Assembly: GCA_023333565.1 (NCBI GenBank)
Contig: JAJKFH010002784.1
Span: 1-64,000, forward strand
Direction: 5' to 3'
Length of the DNA: 64,000 nucleotides
Origin: Puffinus mauretanicus
Lineage: Eukaryota > Chordata > Aves > Procellariiformes > Procellariidae
Both the position numbers and the translations under genes were made by a program. This document shows, piece after piece, positions 12,701 to 24,800 of this stretch. The notes below the pieces were generated by a model. That model had not been told where the DNA came from. It searched no databases and saw only the letters and a list, made by a program, of their open reading frames with translations. Position 1 is the first letter of the stretch. The number at the start of each line of letters is the position of its first letter.

Positions 12701-15124
12701 CGTGATAACTATCAGCACAGCACCCTCCTGCATGTCTTCCCAGGGCCACCCTCTGCCCAGCGCGTCAGCTGGGAGCAGAAGCAAGGACAAGCAAGTTCCC
12801 CTCTAGGTCAAAGGAAGAGGAGGAAAATAGGAAACAGCAAAACCAATGATTGGTAAGAGACAAAAAAGGGGTAAAAGAAAAGCAAAAAGCAGTGCCAGAG
12901 AACAGGTACCAACCCTACTGAATATCAAACACATGCGATCACTGCCCGCAGGCTACACTTTAGTGTATGGGAACCTCCACGCTGACTGCAAAAGCCACGA
13001 TCAGCCTCTCTCACTCGGACAGTGCGGGGAAGCCCTGCTCCAGGGAAGGGCAGGCAGGAGGGAGCGTCTGGAGTTGGGAAATGGAACAGTTTGCTACGCT
13101 GTAAATGTTTTGAGATTAGAGGGGTAGCCTGGTCCTGCAATGCAGTTGGGGAATGGATCACATTTCCATCTCCGCCTATGGCATCAACCAGTTTACATCA
13201 CTCCTTGGACTCAGTTTCCGCTTCCCATCTTGGACTTCCTTGCTTAAATCAACGCTTGGAGTGACAACTGCCTTCTCCTGCTTGCCTGCACACCCAGAGC
13301 ACTGTTCAAACAGCGAGTTGCTCCCGTGACAGAAACTGCACGATCGATAGTGAGTGTTAGTTCTTCACTTTCCAGCACCATGTCTCCCTTAATGACACCA
13401 GGGCCTGCTCACATCACGAGGTCTTGATCAGCAATGCCCTGATCACAGTCTGACCACAGATGTTATCAAGGAGAAAGGAAGACTCCTCTTGCATAAACTC
13501 ACCAGCTGTGCCGCATACCAGAAGAGCCAAACTGCACACCTATGGGAAGTCCAACACTTCCCAGCTATGTGGTATTGGGTATCCTGAAGATGCCCAGGAA
13601 GGCTCATCTGCCACGGACATGCCTCTGCCACCCTGTGGCCCAAAGAAATCAGCTAGGACAGGGCTGCTGCTACACAGACAGCATTTGCAGCCGAGGAATG
13701 AGACCTCCTTCCTCAAGGGCTCTTTGGAAGCTGAGCGCAGCAAGGCACAGGATAGATGAATTGTGGTGGCAGCAAGCTCCTCTCTTACCACTGTCATTCC
13801 CCTCAGATTTTCTCCATTATATGATGGGGGGAAAATGGCAGAGCCTAGAAGAAATGGTGACTGGGAGCAGGCTGCCAGCGCAGCAACCTCTTTAACCTGC
13901 AAGGCTGAGGCTGGCAGGAGTAAGCCAAGGGCACACAGCTGTCCTCCAAGTCCGTAGGATTCAGGATGGGCACCTCGGTTTAGATGCCATTAATTACAGC
14001 AGCAATGACCTGCCTATACCATAGATCTTGCTACAACTACAGGCGATGAATCAATGAAAAGGGCAATGAGGGCACAGCCTAGCAGTACTGATTTTCAGAG
14101 GCACGAATAGCCACTCACCATGCAAAAGCCGTCTATTATATCTTAATTCTGCAAATGCACTGCAGGTGGCATGCTCCTTTGATAGCACAAGAGCTGTGAT
14201 AAATAAATTGTGCTAGTCATTGCAGGCAAGAGCAGCAATGGCTGCTGTGAGCCAGCCAGCCCAGCATCATTCCCCTCTACTCCAGTTCTTTGTTCTTCTG
14301 AAGTACAATAAATAAAAATTGTACCATCGCCAACATTTAGGGGTTGAAACTACCCTGCAGAAAATTTGCACCAATATTGCTCTCACTTTAATCTTTTTCC
14401 TGTTTTTTCCAGAGGCATCTGAGCTGGCACCACACAACAAGCCGTGGTGCTGCAGGCACAGAGCCCTGCACACAGGAAGGCAGGCAATTAGCAGAGCTGG
14501 TCAGGGTATTCCAGCTGGGCAACCTCACACTGCAGAGGAGCTTTCAAACAACACCAGAACCAATCTGGGGAGTGACAGCGTGAACTGCGGGTACTTGAGG
14601 GTCAAGGAAGAGAAAAAGGGCTGTGGTATCCTACTGGCTTTCCAGTACCCCTTGAGGAAATCATTAGTACCATGACCAAGAAAAGAGAGTAAATTACAAG
14701 CTGAAAGAGACCTGTCACCCCTGACAGACACCAAAACAGGCAGGACCCTCTACTGAACTTTAAGCAACCTTTTGACTCTTCAGTTAAACTGGTTCACATG
14801 CCATTCATTCCCTCCTCTCTGACCCACAGTTTTATACAACAAACAGCTTTACCTTTCTGGCCCAGAGCTCCATTCCAATTAGCTGTGGGCTGTAGGGAGG
14901 CCACGACAGCTACACCAGCATAAACTGGTGTAAGAGAAGGGAGAAACAGGCCCTTTGTCTTTAAAAGCTCAACACTGGCCTTACTGATTTCCATGCCCGC
15001 TATTCTCCCACTTAATCTCTTCGCTGTAATTCACAAGTAAAATAAACACTCTGCAGAGGTAGTATCCGAGTTTGGCCATTATTTTGTTAACATATGCACA
15101 CAGTGCTAGTTACTGTTATTAACT

Positions 15125-15249
15125 CAATAAGCAATCTTTATTCTGCTATTTTAAAAGAGGTAATAGCTGCAACCTGCATTAAAAATACCTTTCACACTGT
15201 AAAAAACAAGAAAACAAAACACCACAGGTAGTGGAGGAAACACCACAGG
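15125..15249 (-). other. ALKBH8: ALKBH8 3' untranslated region (short form)
   Basis: Inferred from the stop codon at 15250 to just past a canonical AATAAA on the minus strand (15142-15137). The stretch is A/T-rich without open frames. Use of a more distal site cannot be excluded without transcript data. Confidence 0.5.
15137..15142 (-). terminator. polyadenylation signal AATAAA for ALKBH8
   Basis: AATAAA on the minus strand about 110 bases after the stop codon. It is followed some 30-45 bases on by a GU-rich stretch (CTGTGTGCATATG at about 15105-15093), as expected for a downstream element. Cleavage near 15110-15125 is inferred. Confidence 0.55.
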
Positions 15250-15819
15250 CTACAGCTTTTCTAGAACCACACACCAGTTTCCCTGATCATAGTAACTCTT
15301 TTGAACCCTCACACAATCCAGGGATCTGCATGCTGCTTCCAGCTCCCCTTCACAGAACACATGGTAATAACGGTGGAAAACAGGGCTGAGTTCTTGCAAT
15401 TCCTTAGAGCCAGCTGGAAATGACACTGTATCAACACTTTCCCCTTTCTGTTTAGTGCCACCTTTCAGGTGCCAGGGAACCAGCAAATCTTGAGAGTGAA
15501 AGGAGGTTCGGTTAATGTGAACAGGCAGTCTGGAGTCTGCAACTGGCTTTGCATCACAGCCTTCGTCCTTCAAGTCATTAAGGAGTCGGTCAGAACATGC
15601 TGAGTCTTGGCTGCTGCTATCAGGCATTTGATCACTAAGCGGACTCTGGGCTCTGCCAGTATCTATTTCCTCCTCCTTGTCTTTACTACCATTCTTTTCC
15701 TTAAGGTATTTAGACTTCTGGTTTTTGTATTCTTGTTCCATTGCCCAGACATAAATAAGTGCCGTTCCACCAGGTCTTAGAAGCCGAGCTAGTTCACGGA
15801 TAGTAGCCAGTCTCCTCTC
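15250..15819 (-). CDS. ALKBH8: ALKBH8 terminal coding exon 11 (methyltransferase C-terminus, stop)
   Basis: The longest exon: 189 codons plus TAG at 15252-15250. It opens with [18 protein letters not shown] (472-489, with the LLRPGG turn) and [12 protein letters not shown], then a hydrophilic variable segment (about 500-568, rich in Ser, Asp, Glu, Lys). It closes with the family-specific tail: [17 protein letters not shown] (585-591), HRYYHVF (620-626) and [11 protein letters not shown]. The acceptor is CCTTTGTAG before 15819. The tail is needed for the Trm9-like fold, and its intactness argues for a functional gene. Confidence 0.96.
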   Translation of the reverse strand, partial: ERRLATIRELARLLRPGGTALIYVWAMEQEYKNQKSKYLKEKNGSKDKEEEIDTGRAQSPLSDQMPDSSSQDSACSDRLLNDLKDEGCDAKPVADSRLPVHINRTSFHSQDLLVPWHLKGGTKQKGESVDTVSFPAGSKELQELSPVFHRYYHVFCEGELEAACRSLDCVRVQKSYYDQGNWCVVLEKL

Positions 15820-18800
15820 CTACAAAGGAAAAACAAAAGCGTGAAGCTAGTAAACAAAAAGACAGGAGAATGGAACGGCAGCAATTCCTCCTTACTGCTC
15901 CCCCCAAGATACCGCAAAAATCAGAGGAATTTTTTCCACTACTCATTTTCATTCATAATATAGCCCATCACTATGCGCAAGCCCAGACATTTTCCTGAAT
16001 ACAATTCTTCCATTTGAAAACAGTGCTGTGCTGAGCAGGATTTCTTGGACATATCAGCCCAGCTGGAAAGGACACACGCCTCTTCAAGAAGGTTGTTCAA
16101 TATCTAAAATCCCAGATTCAGATCTACCATACCTGATGCTACACACCCTAACTCTGCAGCTGGAGGAGTCAGATTTATGGCTTAAACACAGGTCCCCTGA
16201 CCACCCGAACAAAGATATGTCAGACTTCTCCAAAACAGACTTCTTCCTACTCTTTATATTGCATTTGGAAACATTCCCTTAGGCCCCACCTCAGACTATG
16301 GCTCCATGGTCTAGAAGCTTGTTAAAATTGCACAGTTCCTGCCAGGAGAAGCTTACACAGCCCAGAAATATGTCCCTGTTGTTCTTTGCAGAGGGACAAT
16401 GAAGGCATAGAGAAAAACCCCATGAGATCTGCTCAAGATCTGAGCTGGGAAGTAACACATCTCTTGACTCCCAAAGCAGAGCCCCCTTCTCCAGTGTCAT
16501 TAATTGTAAGCAGATGAAAATGAAACACAAACACTTAGATCAAAGTGCCAGGAGGAGCAAGGGCATCTGACAAGCAGAGGGAGAATGTGAAGAGAAAGTT
16601 TAAGAAGCAGCAGCAGCAGCACAGCTTAACTCTGCTCTGACAACTGCTTACACCAAGTGCAAACCTTCGATTTCCCCCCATTTTGTTCTTCCCTTTTGCT
16701 TCTATAGGCCCAAACTAGCAGTTTTTTGTAATATTAGTAGCTCTGCACAGCAATACAACAGTACAGTGGAGCACAGAGAGGGGTGACTTACCGCTGTTGA
16801 GAAATGGTGGATTACAGCAATAGAGATGCAGGCGTCACAAGAACCACTGCGGATTGGCACCGACAGGGCATCACAGACAAAAGCCTGGAAATTTTTTTCT
16901 CCACAAATATCCACCAGGTTTTTGCTGCGATCACAGCCAACCTATAACAGAAAGTGTTTCATTAAGCTTTTCATAAGAGGATAATTACAAGACTGGAAAA
17001 TGATTTTGACTTGATGCTTACAGTAATAGAGTCATCACAGTCTCCTACTGAGGTAACACATTTTAGTTTAAAATAAAAACGAGAACAAGTGTGAGAAAAT
17101 AGCCTTAAGTAGGAGGAATATATGGTTGCCAGGTATAGACAAAAAGAAAAAAAAACCCTGATGCTTACTTAAAACAAAGATGGCAGACTGGATATTAGAC
17201 AGCTCATTATAGCACCCTGATTTTGAATCAGCTTAAGACAGAACAGGTTTCAACCTAACTTTCCCTCAAAACAGGCTCTTAAGGTATCTTGAAATCAGCA
17301 AAACAAGAGGTGACCTAACCTCAGTATTTTCTTTTCCTTTCAATTGCCATTTGTAACCTGACAACATTTGAAGCAGCCAAATACTGAACTCACAAAAGCT
17401 GAATCTACAAGTGTAAACGACAGTCTGGTGACCTTGGTAGCATCACTGAAGTATGTCGCACAGCTTCACTGACCACCCAGGTTTCGTCATTTCAGTATAA
17501 GTAGGGAAGTGCTCAGGTACAGCCCTCTTCACCCTTAGTATCACAATCCACAAAAATTTAAGCACAACATAATTTTCCAAGGTTCTGTACAGTCCAAATG
17601 AAGTGACCCCTAGGAACCATTTCAGGACACCTCATAAAATGTTTCTTTTTTTTCCCCTTTGAACCTCGCCCAGTGTCCAGGTCAAAGATGGTAAGAAAAA
17701 GCATCTAGAAGAGGTTTTTATCGTGCTTGCATAAAAACAATACATCCAAACTGATCAAGACCCTTCTGAAAGAACAAATGGAGCGAGGCATGCACCACCC
17801 TCATTTTCATGTCTGCCACGCACATCGAATACTCAAACCAAAACCCTGCTACAAAGTCATATATCAAACTCAGCTTGCTTAAGAATATTGAATTTATTTT
17901 TGTTTTCAATGATCAGCAACAAGTAGACAGCAGAGAACAGATTCAGAATCCTAAATAATTACTGCTGACAGTGTTTATTGCATTTGACACAGAAAGAATA
18001 CTAAACCATCCTTGATACAAGAAGAATAGCAAACAACTTGCTCTGGTTAATCAACCCTGCAGAGACAACAGTACTGCTAAAATTAAAAAAAACTTTCTCA
18101 ATAATTAATGAAAATATATTTATTTTCCATTATAACTTTTCATTTTATCTGTTCAAATCATTTTAGCTTTCACGTCTACCATCACATTTTTGAAGAAAAA
18201 TGACTGGATTCTGTTCCAGTCTTACGTCCTGAAAGCTTCCAGGTGAGCTGCCTTCTAGTCAGGTCCCTGATTTTTGGTCCGAAGTAAATGAAACAGTTGT
18301 GAAAATGCGTCCTGCCAATTAGCTCTAAACAGACCTGAAAAGATCAATCCTAGTATTGCTTTCTTGCCCTTTACTCCTTGGCCTTGTCTCCGCATTTACT
18401 GAAGCACGGAGTGAATAGTGTTATCTATGAATAAAAAAAGGAAACTCTTGTTTACTTGGAAGTAAACATAAATCCCCATCATTTCACACTGGAAGCCAAC
18501 TGAAGTGTCTTTAAATTACTCTCATCATGGAATGGATTTAACTGACAACCTGCATGTTAGAGATTCCACGCCTCATTACTGGTGCCTTCAACTACTTTTG
18601 CAATTAAGACATTAGCATGCAGTATTTAACAAAACTCAAGGACCAAATTCACTGCTGGCAGAAGGAGGGGGAAGAATACTTGCAACTTCCACTGACAATA
18701 AGCTTTCCCAGAAAGAATTGCTTTGGCCCTGTGTGTCTATAGTCAAAACAGGCTGGATAATGGAACTCAATCCTCCTCTCCCAAAGTGACCTTGAAAAGG

Positions 18801-21800
18801 ACTACATTGTACGTTGATGAAATCCAACGAACTGAGAACGAGAACAAAGGTATGACTGCCAGAATGCGAAGTCCTCATTTGCATCTAAATTATATCAAAT
18901 CATTACGAAGTCAGGCTTACTTGTATTGTCATACTTATTAAAGTGAATCTACATCCAAAGCAAAAAGATTCTGTTTCACAATGAAAATGGAGACCTTGAA
19001 ATGGATCACTTTGAATGCACAGCTGCGCTAAAATAGGTATATTAGGCTAAAACTTCAAGTTGTCTTAAATGTAAACATTATAATAGATGCTACATATATA
19101 TGCATGAATACTGAACACAGGGAGTCAGGACAGATATGCCTGGTGCTGGAGCTAAGCAAATTTAGCATCCTTACAAGAATTATGTCTGCATGATATTTTA
19201 AAAGAATTACAATCACCACATTCCTGCATTTTCTAGCTTACAAGAAACATACATTCATTAAAAACGAAAATACATTGGTTTCAGTCTCTTAGAAAACAGT
19301 AAGCTAGCAAAAAGCAGCTAACTTCAGTGGTGCAATGCCAGCTTACAGCTGGAAAATGAGCCTATCTATGATTTTTATGAGTATAGAAAACATTTACAGC
19401 AAGGGGCAGAGACCCCAAACTCAACTTTTCCCAATTCTATTACTAAGTGACTTCTACATTCTGAAGCATGTGGAACTTTTGATGTGATGTAGCTTCGTTT
19501 ACAGAAAACAGTTCAAAGAAATATTTTAATTTAGAACAGGTTTATTTTTCTCTCTCTAATTAAACATGTAATCAAAACATTTTAAAAAAAATTCTCAAAA
19601 TATAACCAGAATGCTTTAATTTTTGCCAGTTCATATCTCTAATTTTGATGCTCAGCAGACAACATTGTCCTTGCTGACATCTCTTCCAGAAGAGTGGAGA
19701 ACAGTAGACGAATTACTATTAGTTCAGTGTCCAAAACCAACAGAATCTAGTACATCTCTTGGTGAGCCAAGTTGTATACATTTTTAAGGTCCCCTATTTC
19801 TTACTATCTGTGAGTCTTCGCAATCATTTCTTACACCTGTTTTCCCAGTCTTCCACATCAAATTCCTTGCTCAAACCCTCCAACTTCTCATATATATCTC
19901 AAATAGCATAGCTGACTATTCGGCTGAATCCACCTCTTAGGGAGTCCACCTCTCAGCAAGTTGCTCTACACCTTTTAGTATTTCCCCAAAGGAGGTTGGC
20001 TTCCCAGGTTTCTCGGATTTTACTCCGGGCAGCCATTCCCACATCCCTGCCTTTTCGGCAGGTACCTGCACCCCTCTCTTCAATGCTTTTTGTGATGTGG
20101 ACAATGGCTCACAGGAGCTCCAGAGTGGCCACTGACACCTATATACTGGGGCTCAGAATCCACTTACATTTTTAACAGGGATTTCAGGCTCTGATTTTCA
20201 TTGTATCTGGATAAACATTAACTGCAGCCAACTCTTGTTTTAAGCCAGGAAATCTGTATTAGTATGGAGGGCCTCCATACTAATCTAGTAACTCCGCAAC
20301 TAGAACCCCAGCAAACACAAAACTTACGGAAGAGGCAAAAGCGTGTCGTCATTCTGGCATACAGCACCCTCTCTTTAGGGCACACTGGGTAACGCAAACC
20401 TTTAGACTAATGGAAGTATCAAAAAAGACTAGATAAAAGAGGATAAGGGAAGGGAGAAACAAATGTAACAGCTGTGATTTCTCCAAGTTTGCAGCAGCTC
20501 TGTGCTGGCTTCCTGGGAACGGGTAACACAGGCAGATATCCCATCCCGCTCCTTTGCATTCCCAGGCACCTTCACCTCCACCGTTTCAGACAGGAGTAGC
20601 TAAACTAAGTTTTATAAAATCTACTTAATGCAGTAGTTTAGAATAGATCATTAGTGGGCAAAAGACACTAAATAAATAGCTTTCTTTGTAATGGTGCTGC
20701 AAATCTGCAAGAGAGAAATCCTCTTGCAAGCCTAAATAAAGATAGGTAAAGACAGGTCGATGTTGCCCACCATTATATATTTTCTTTCTATGTTATCTCA
20801 TTACAACTAACTCTACCTGGTGGAATTAGTTCATTTAAGTATCTGGAAACCTGATTGATTCAGCACATTAGAAACTGATGAAGAAAACGACATCTAATTC
20901 TGAAATCCAGCCGCCAAATGGAATTATGCGGCTCCCCAGAGAAACACTTCAGCTATAACTGATAGCATGAGAGCCTCAGGGAACCAAATTACATTCCGGC
21001 AAACACACACATACGTAGAAAAAGAGACACCAGCACAGCCACAGCAAGACAAATCCCCTTGCTCCAGTTGGTCTGAGTCAGGCCTTTAGCATTCCTTTCA
21101 CGTAGTGTGTTGGTTTTTCATTGTGTACAGTCAGGGTGTCTGTGGAAAAAAAGTCCTATGTCTAAAACGTGATAATCATTTTCTCAATGACAAAGCATCA
21201 GAACCAAGCTGACCAGTTCAGTGTTCATTCTGGTTTTGTGCTGCTGTTGCCCAGTTCCTTCTGAGCTCTCTTCATCCCAGATCTCCCATCATTTTCTTAC
21301 TGATTTCCCACCATGATTCCTACTCATTGAGAGAAAAGGGCAGGAAAGGTTTCTCTGCCTCGCCCTCCGATCACTAAAATACAGTGAACTGGCTCCAAAT
21401 ATACTTTTGCAAATTAGTTTTGTCCTTTCTCGGATAGGAATCTGTTCTCAATCAACATGGACCCAGTGTAACTAAAACCCACCCACCATTACGCAACCAT
21501 ACCACAGCAAATCCTCACCCTCTCTCTTCCCCACACCCTGGCAAAATCAAACTTTAATACAGTTCCAGTGGATCCCAGTTTGGGACAGTAATGCAGAAAA
21601 CAAAGATGCACATCTCACAGCAAAAGGGTGTCTTACAAGGTCGTGTGAAATACAAGCAACATTACTGACAACCTCTGAATGACACGCACTACAGAAATAG
21701 AAATGCCTGTATTAAAGCAAAGCATTTGGGCTCCCACATTGCCATCATTTTTCTTCTTAGCATCAGTATTCTGGCAAGGAGAGTAATTTACATATATAAA

Positions 21801-24800
21801 AAGAAGAGAGAGATATATATTTATATAAAGAAAAAATACCTACCCAATAGCATTTTCAGTTGTTTGTTACGGGATTTCCCACCAGTTTATCAGTTCAATT
21901 AGAATTGTAAACCACAAAATTGAAAGGCTGCAATGTCCTTCACTCACACCCTAGTCCTGTGAGGATGCTGAACATTCCTGGGGGGATTTACACATCACCA
22001 CACCTACCTGAACGCTGGAAACTGGGAGACAGAGCTAAAGCTCATAAAAATTGATGAGATACATTGCAATGATGTCAACTGGCTCTGGAATGAAACCCTT
22101 GTGGTGATGGGGGGATGGGTAAGGCTGAAATGTAGCATTCTGTAAAAATAAAAGCCCTGCTTACAGATATGAATATTAAGCTCAAAAGCACTTAAATATA
22201 AACTATTAAAATAATTCCCCCAAATGAGGTTGGGTGCGGAGGGGATTGTGCAAAAAAAGAAAACCTAAAACCATTTCTCTCTTTTGCATTCATTCAAACG
22301 ATAAAAAAGCTGGCTGAGAGAAAAAGTAATCTGAAACTTTATTAAATTCAATATTTCTTCAGTCTTTGTCCTAACTACATCAGACTTGGATCCCATCTCT
22401 CACTCAAACATTCTTAATCTGAATTTGTTTGTCATGAAATTGCTGCTCTTTCACTGTGTCAGAATAATGCAGCCATTACAGGACTGTCATTTTCGTTGAG
22501 CATAGCTGGACTCACATGCATTTCATTGTCACACAACTATACCCAAGTAGATAAGGCTGTATGTAATCATCTAAAGAAACTGAAGCAAATACAATAGCAC
22601 AGGCCACAGTGGAGACATTTTCAGACAGTGCCTGAAGATTAAAACCATCAAGAGAGCTACCTTAGCTTTAATCTACCATTAGCGCTGCTACTTAAAGCTT
22701 CCTGTCTAAAAACGTACAATAACCTTTATAGCACATCATTTGCCTTCAGGAAGTGCTTGCCTCAGGTTTTCAGTATTTCTGAGTCAAAACACACCAAGCT
22801 AGACAGCTGTACTGACAATGCTCTACTCAACCCCTAAATAACTCCTACTTTCACAGCATCGCTCTATTGCTTTTTTCCCAATAGGACCTAGGCTAAGAGC
22901 TCCAGTGCACTGTGCATAAAAACTTAGCAAGAGCCACAGCAATTGCTGTGAAGGAAATGCTGCAGTAATTTATTAAGTTTCTGCTTGGATTTTATGCCCC
23001 CAAGTCAAGAGGAGTATATGAGGGAGGAAACTGATGCCCTGCATCTAGAGAGCACCCTCCTTATCCCAACGATGCACCTGATTCACAAAGCATATTCTTT
23101 AACCCCTCACCCTTGGATCCATGCCAAACACATGGCAAATGGAAGTAACACAATATGAGAAACAGCCCTGTATAATCAGACCTTTCTGTTGAGCCCAGGA
23201 GGAGAACAAAAAGCGGAGAAGACTGCTCATTTCTCCCTCAGATAAAAAGAAGGGTTGAACAAGCTGACTCATGCAACACAGTCACCCTACCAAGGAGATG
23301 GGCTACCGGTAATAACACTGATACATCACTAACACTTGTTCTACAGTACTTCCTATAGAACAGTACGGCAAGGGAATAGAGGTAAAAATTCCATTAAGGA
23401 ATATATGAGTACTGATTTCCCATTAAGGAATAAACGAGTAGTGATTTCCGACAAATGAGAAGCCACAAAATAAAGAACTGACGTCAGTCACTTCCGCAGT
23501 CACAAAAATAGCAAAGTATTTAAAGTAGTACCTTGCTTCAAATAATAGCCATTACCAGTTGCTTTAGAGGAAGATGCACAAAAAAAATCATCAGGACAGT
23601 TCACTCTCTAAAAAGGTGACCATAAGAAAAATGTCTTGCTAAGTCCTGTCTACTGGCACTGTCCTTCAGGTCAAAGAACGAGGGTTTGTATTATCTATGA
23701 ACAAAGTGATCTTACGTCTCTCAGAAGAATTTGACCCAATCCCTACGACCGGTGCTCAGTGCCTGGCTTTCTGGTGTTTTGTGACGGCAAGTTCCATCTG
23801 ATAAATGGCACCAAATGTGCCTAAAGTATTTTGTCCTCTCAGCAGAAAACAGATTGCTGCAGTTTAACCTGCTCCCAAACCATCAGGTCCCCTTGGATCT
23901 AGCAGCAACTACTCATATCCATGCTAGGTGATCTAAGTGACACCCACTGATAACCCTTCATCAGCACTGAATGACATCCAACAGTCCCACCTTACTCTGT
24001 CTCCAAACTGGTGTAACAGCACACCATTCCTCTCACCTCTTCTCACTAAGAGAACTAATTTAGTTCTCTGTAGGCTGTATGTAATCATCTAAAGAAACTG
24101 AAGCAAATACAATAGCACAGGCCACAGTGGAGACATTTTCAGACAGTGCCTGAAGATTAAAACCATCAAGAGAGCTACCTTAGCTTTAATCTACCTAACT
24201 AATCTACCTAACTAAAAGAACTAATTTAGTTCTCTTAGTCTTTCTGAGATACCTTGTCAAAAGTTTAAAAAAAACTGTAAACATGATATACACCGGTTTT
24301 TCTTTAACCACACTTTGGCTGACATATAAAAATAAATATAGTAGAAAGAGTGAGTCACATCCATCCTCCTGAGACTCTGTGCTAGCTTGCAGATGAAAAT
24401 AAGCAAATGCAAAGTCTAGAGTCTAGCTCCAACCAAGAAGAACTAGGTGTCACAAGTAGAAAACAAAACGTCAAGGGAGGCCAAATGAATGAAGCAATTA
24501 CCAGATTGTTTTTCAACTGTCTCAACTGCTTCTTTAAAAGTTTCCTCCCTTTCACTGTTATTTTTTCACGTTTTGGATTTCTCCTGCAGGCACACATGAA
24601 ATGAGGTAACTCCTAAAGTAACAGAGGAGAGGGGCTGGCTTTCATTTGGCTGCCAGTAGACATGTGATCTTTCTTTCCCTTAGCTGGTTAACTGTGGGCT
24701 CCAGAAAACAGATAAGTGCTGGCAATTTCTCAACACAGCATCTTGCATAGATTTTGCCTTAAAAGCCTTCCACAAACCTACACAACAGCAATTTACCAAA

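Larger units (their letters stand above)
1..15090. other. intergenic region downstream of ALKBH8
   Basis: No coding exon is supportable here. The open frames are short, overlap on both strands, and match no family I recognise. Base composition is more GC-rich than the introns to the right, especially 5-8 kb and 11-14 kb, with only scattered CpGs (for example 7210-7320) and no clear CpG island. Four CR1 pieces are listed separately. In human, the neighbour on this side is CWF19L2, as I recall. Its exons are not seen here and would be expected further left. Confidence 0.6.
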
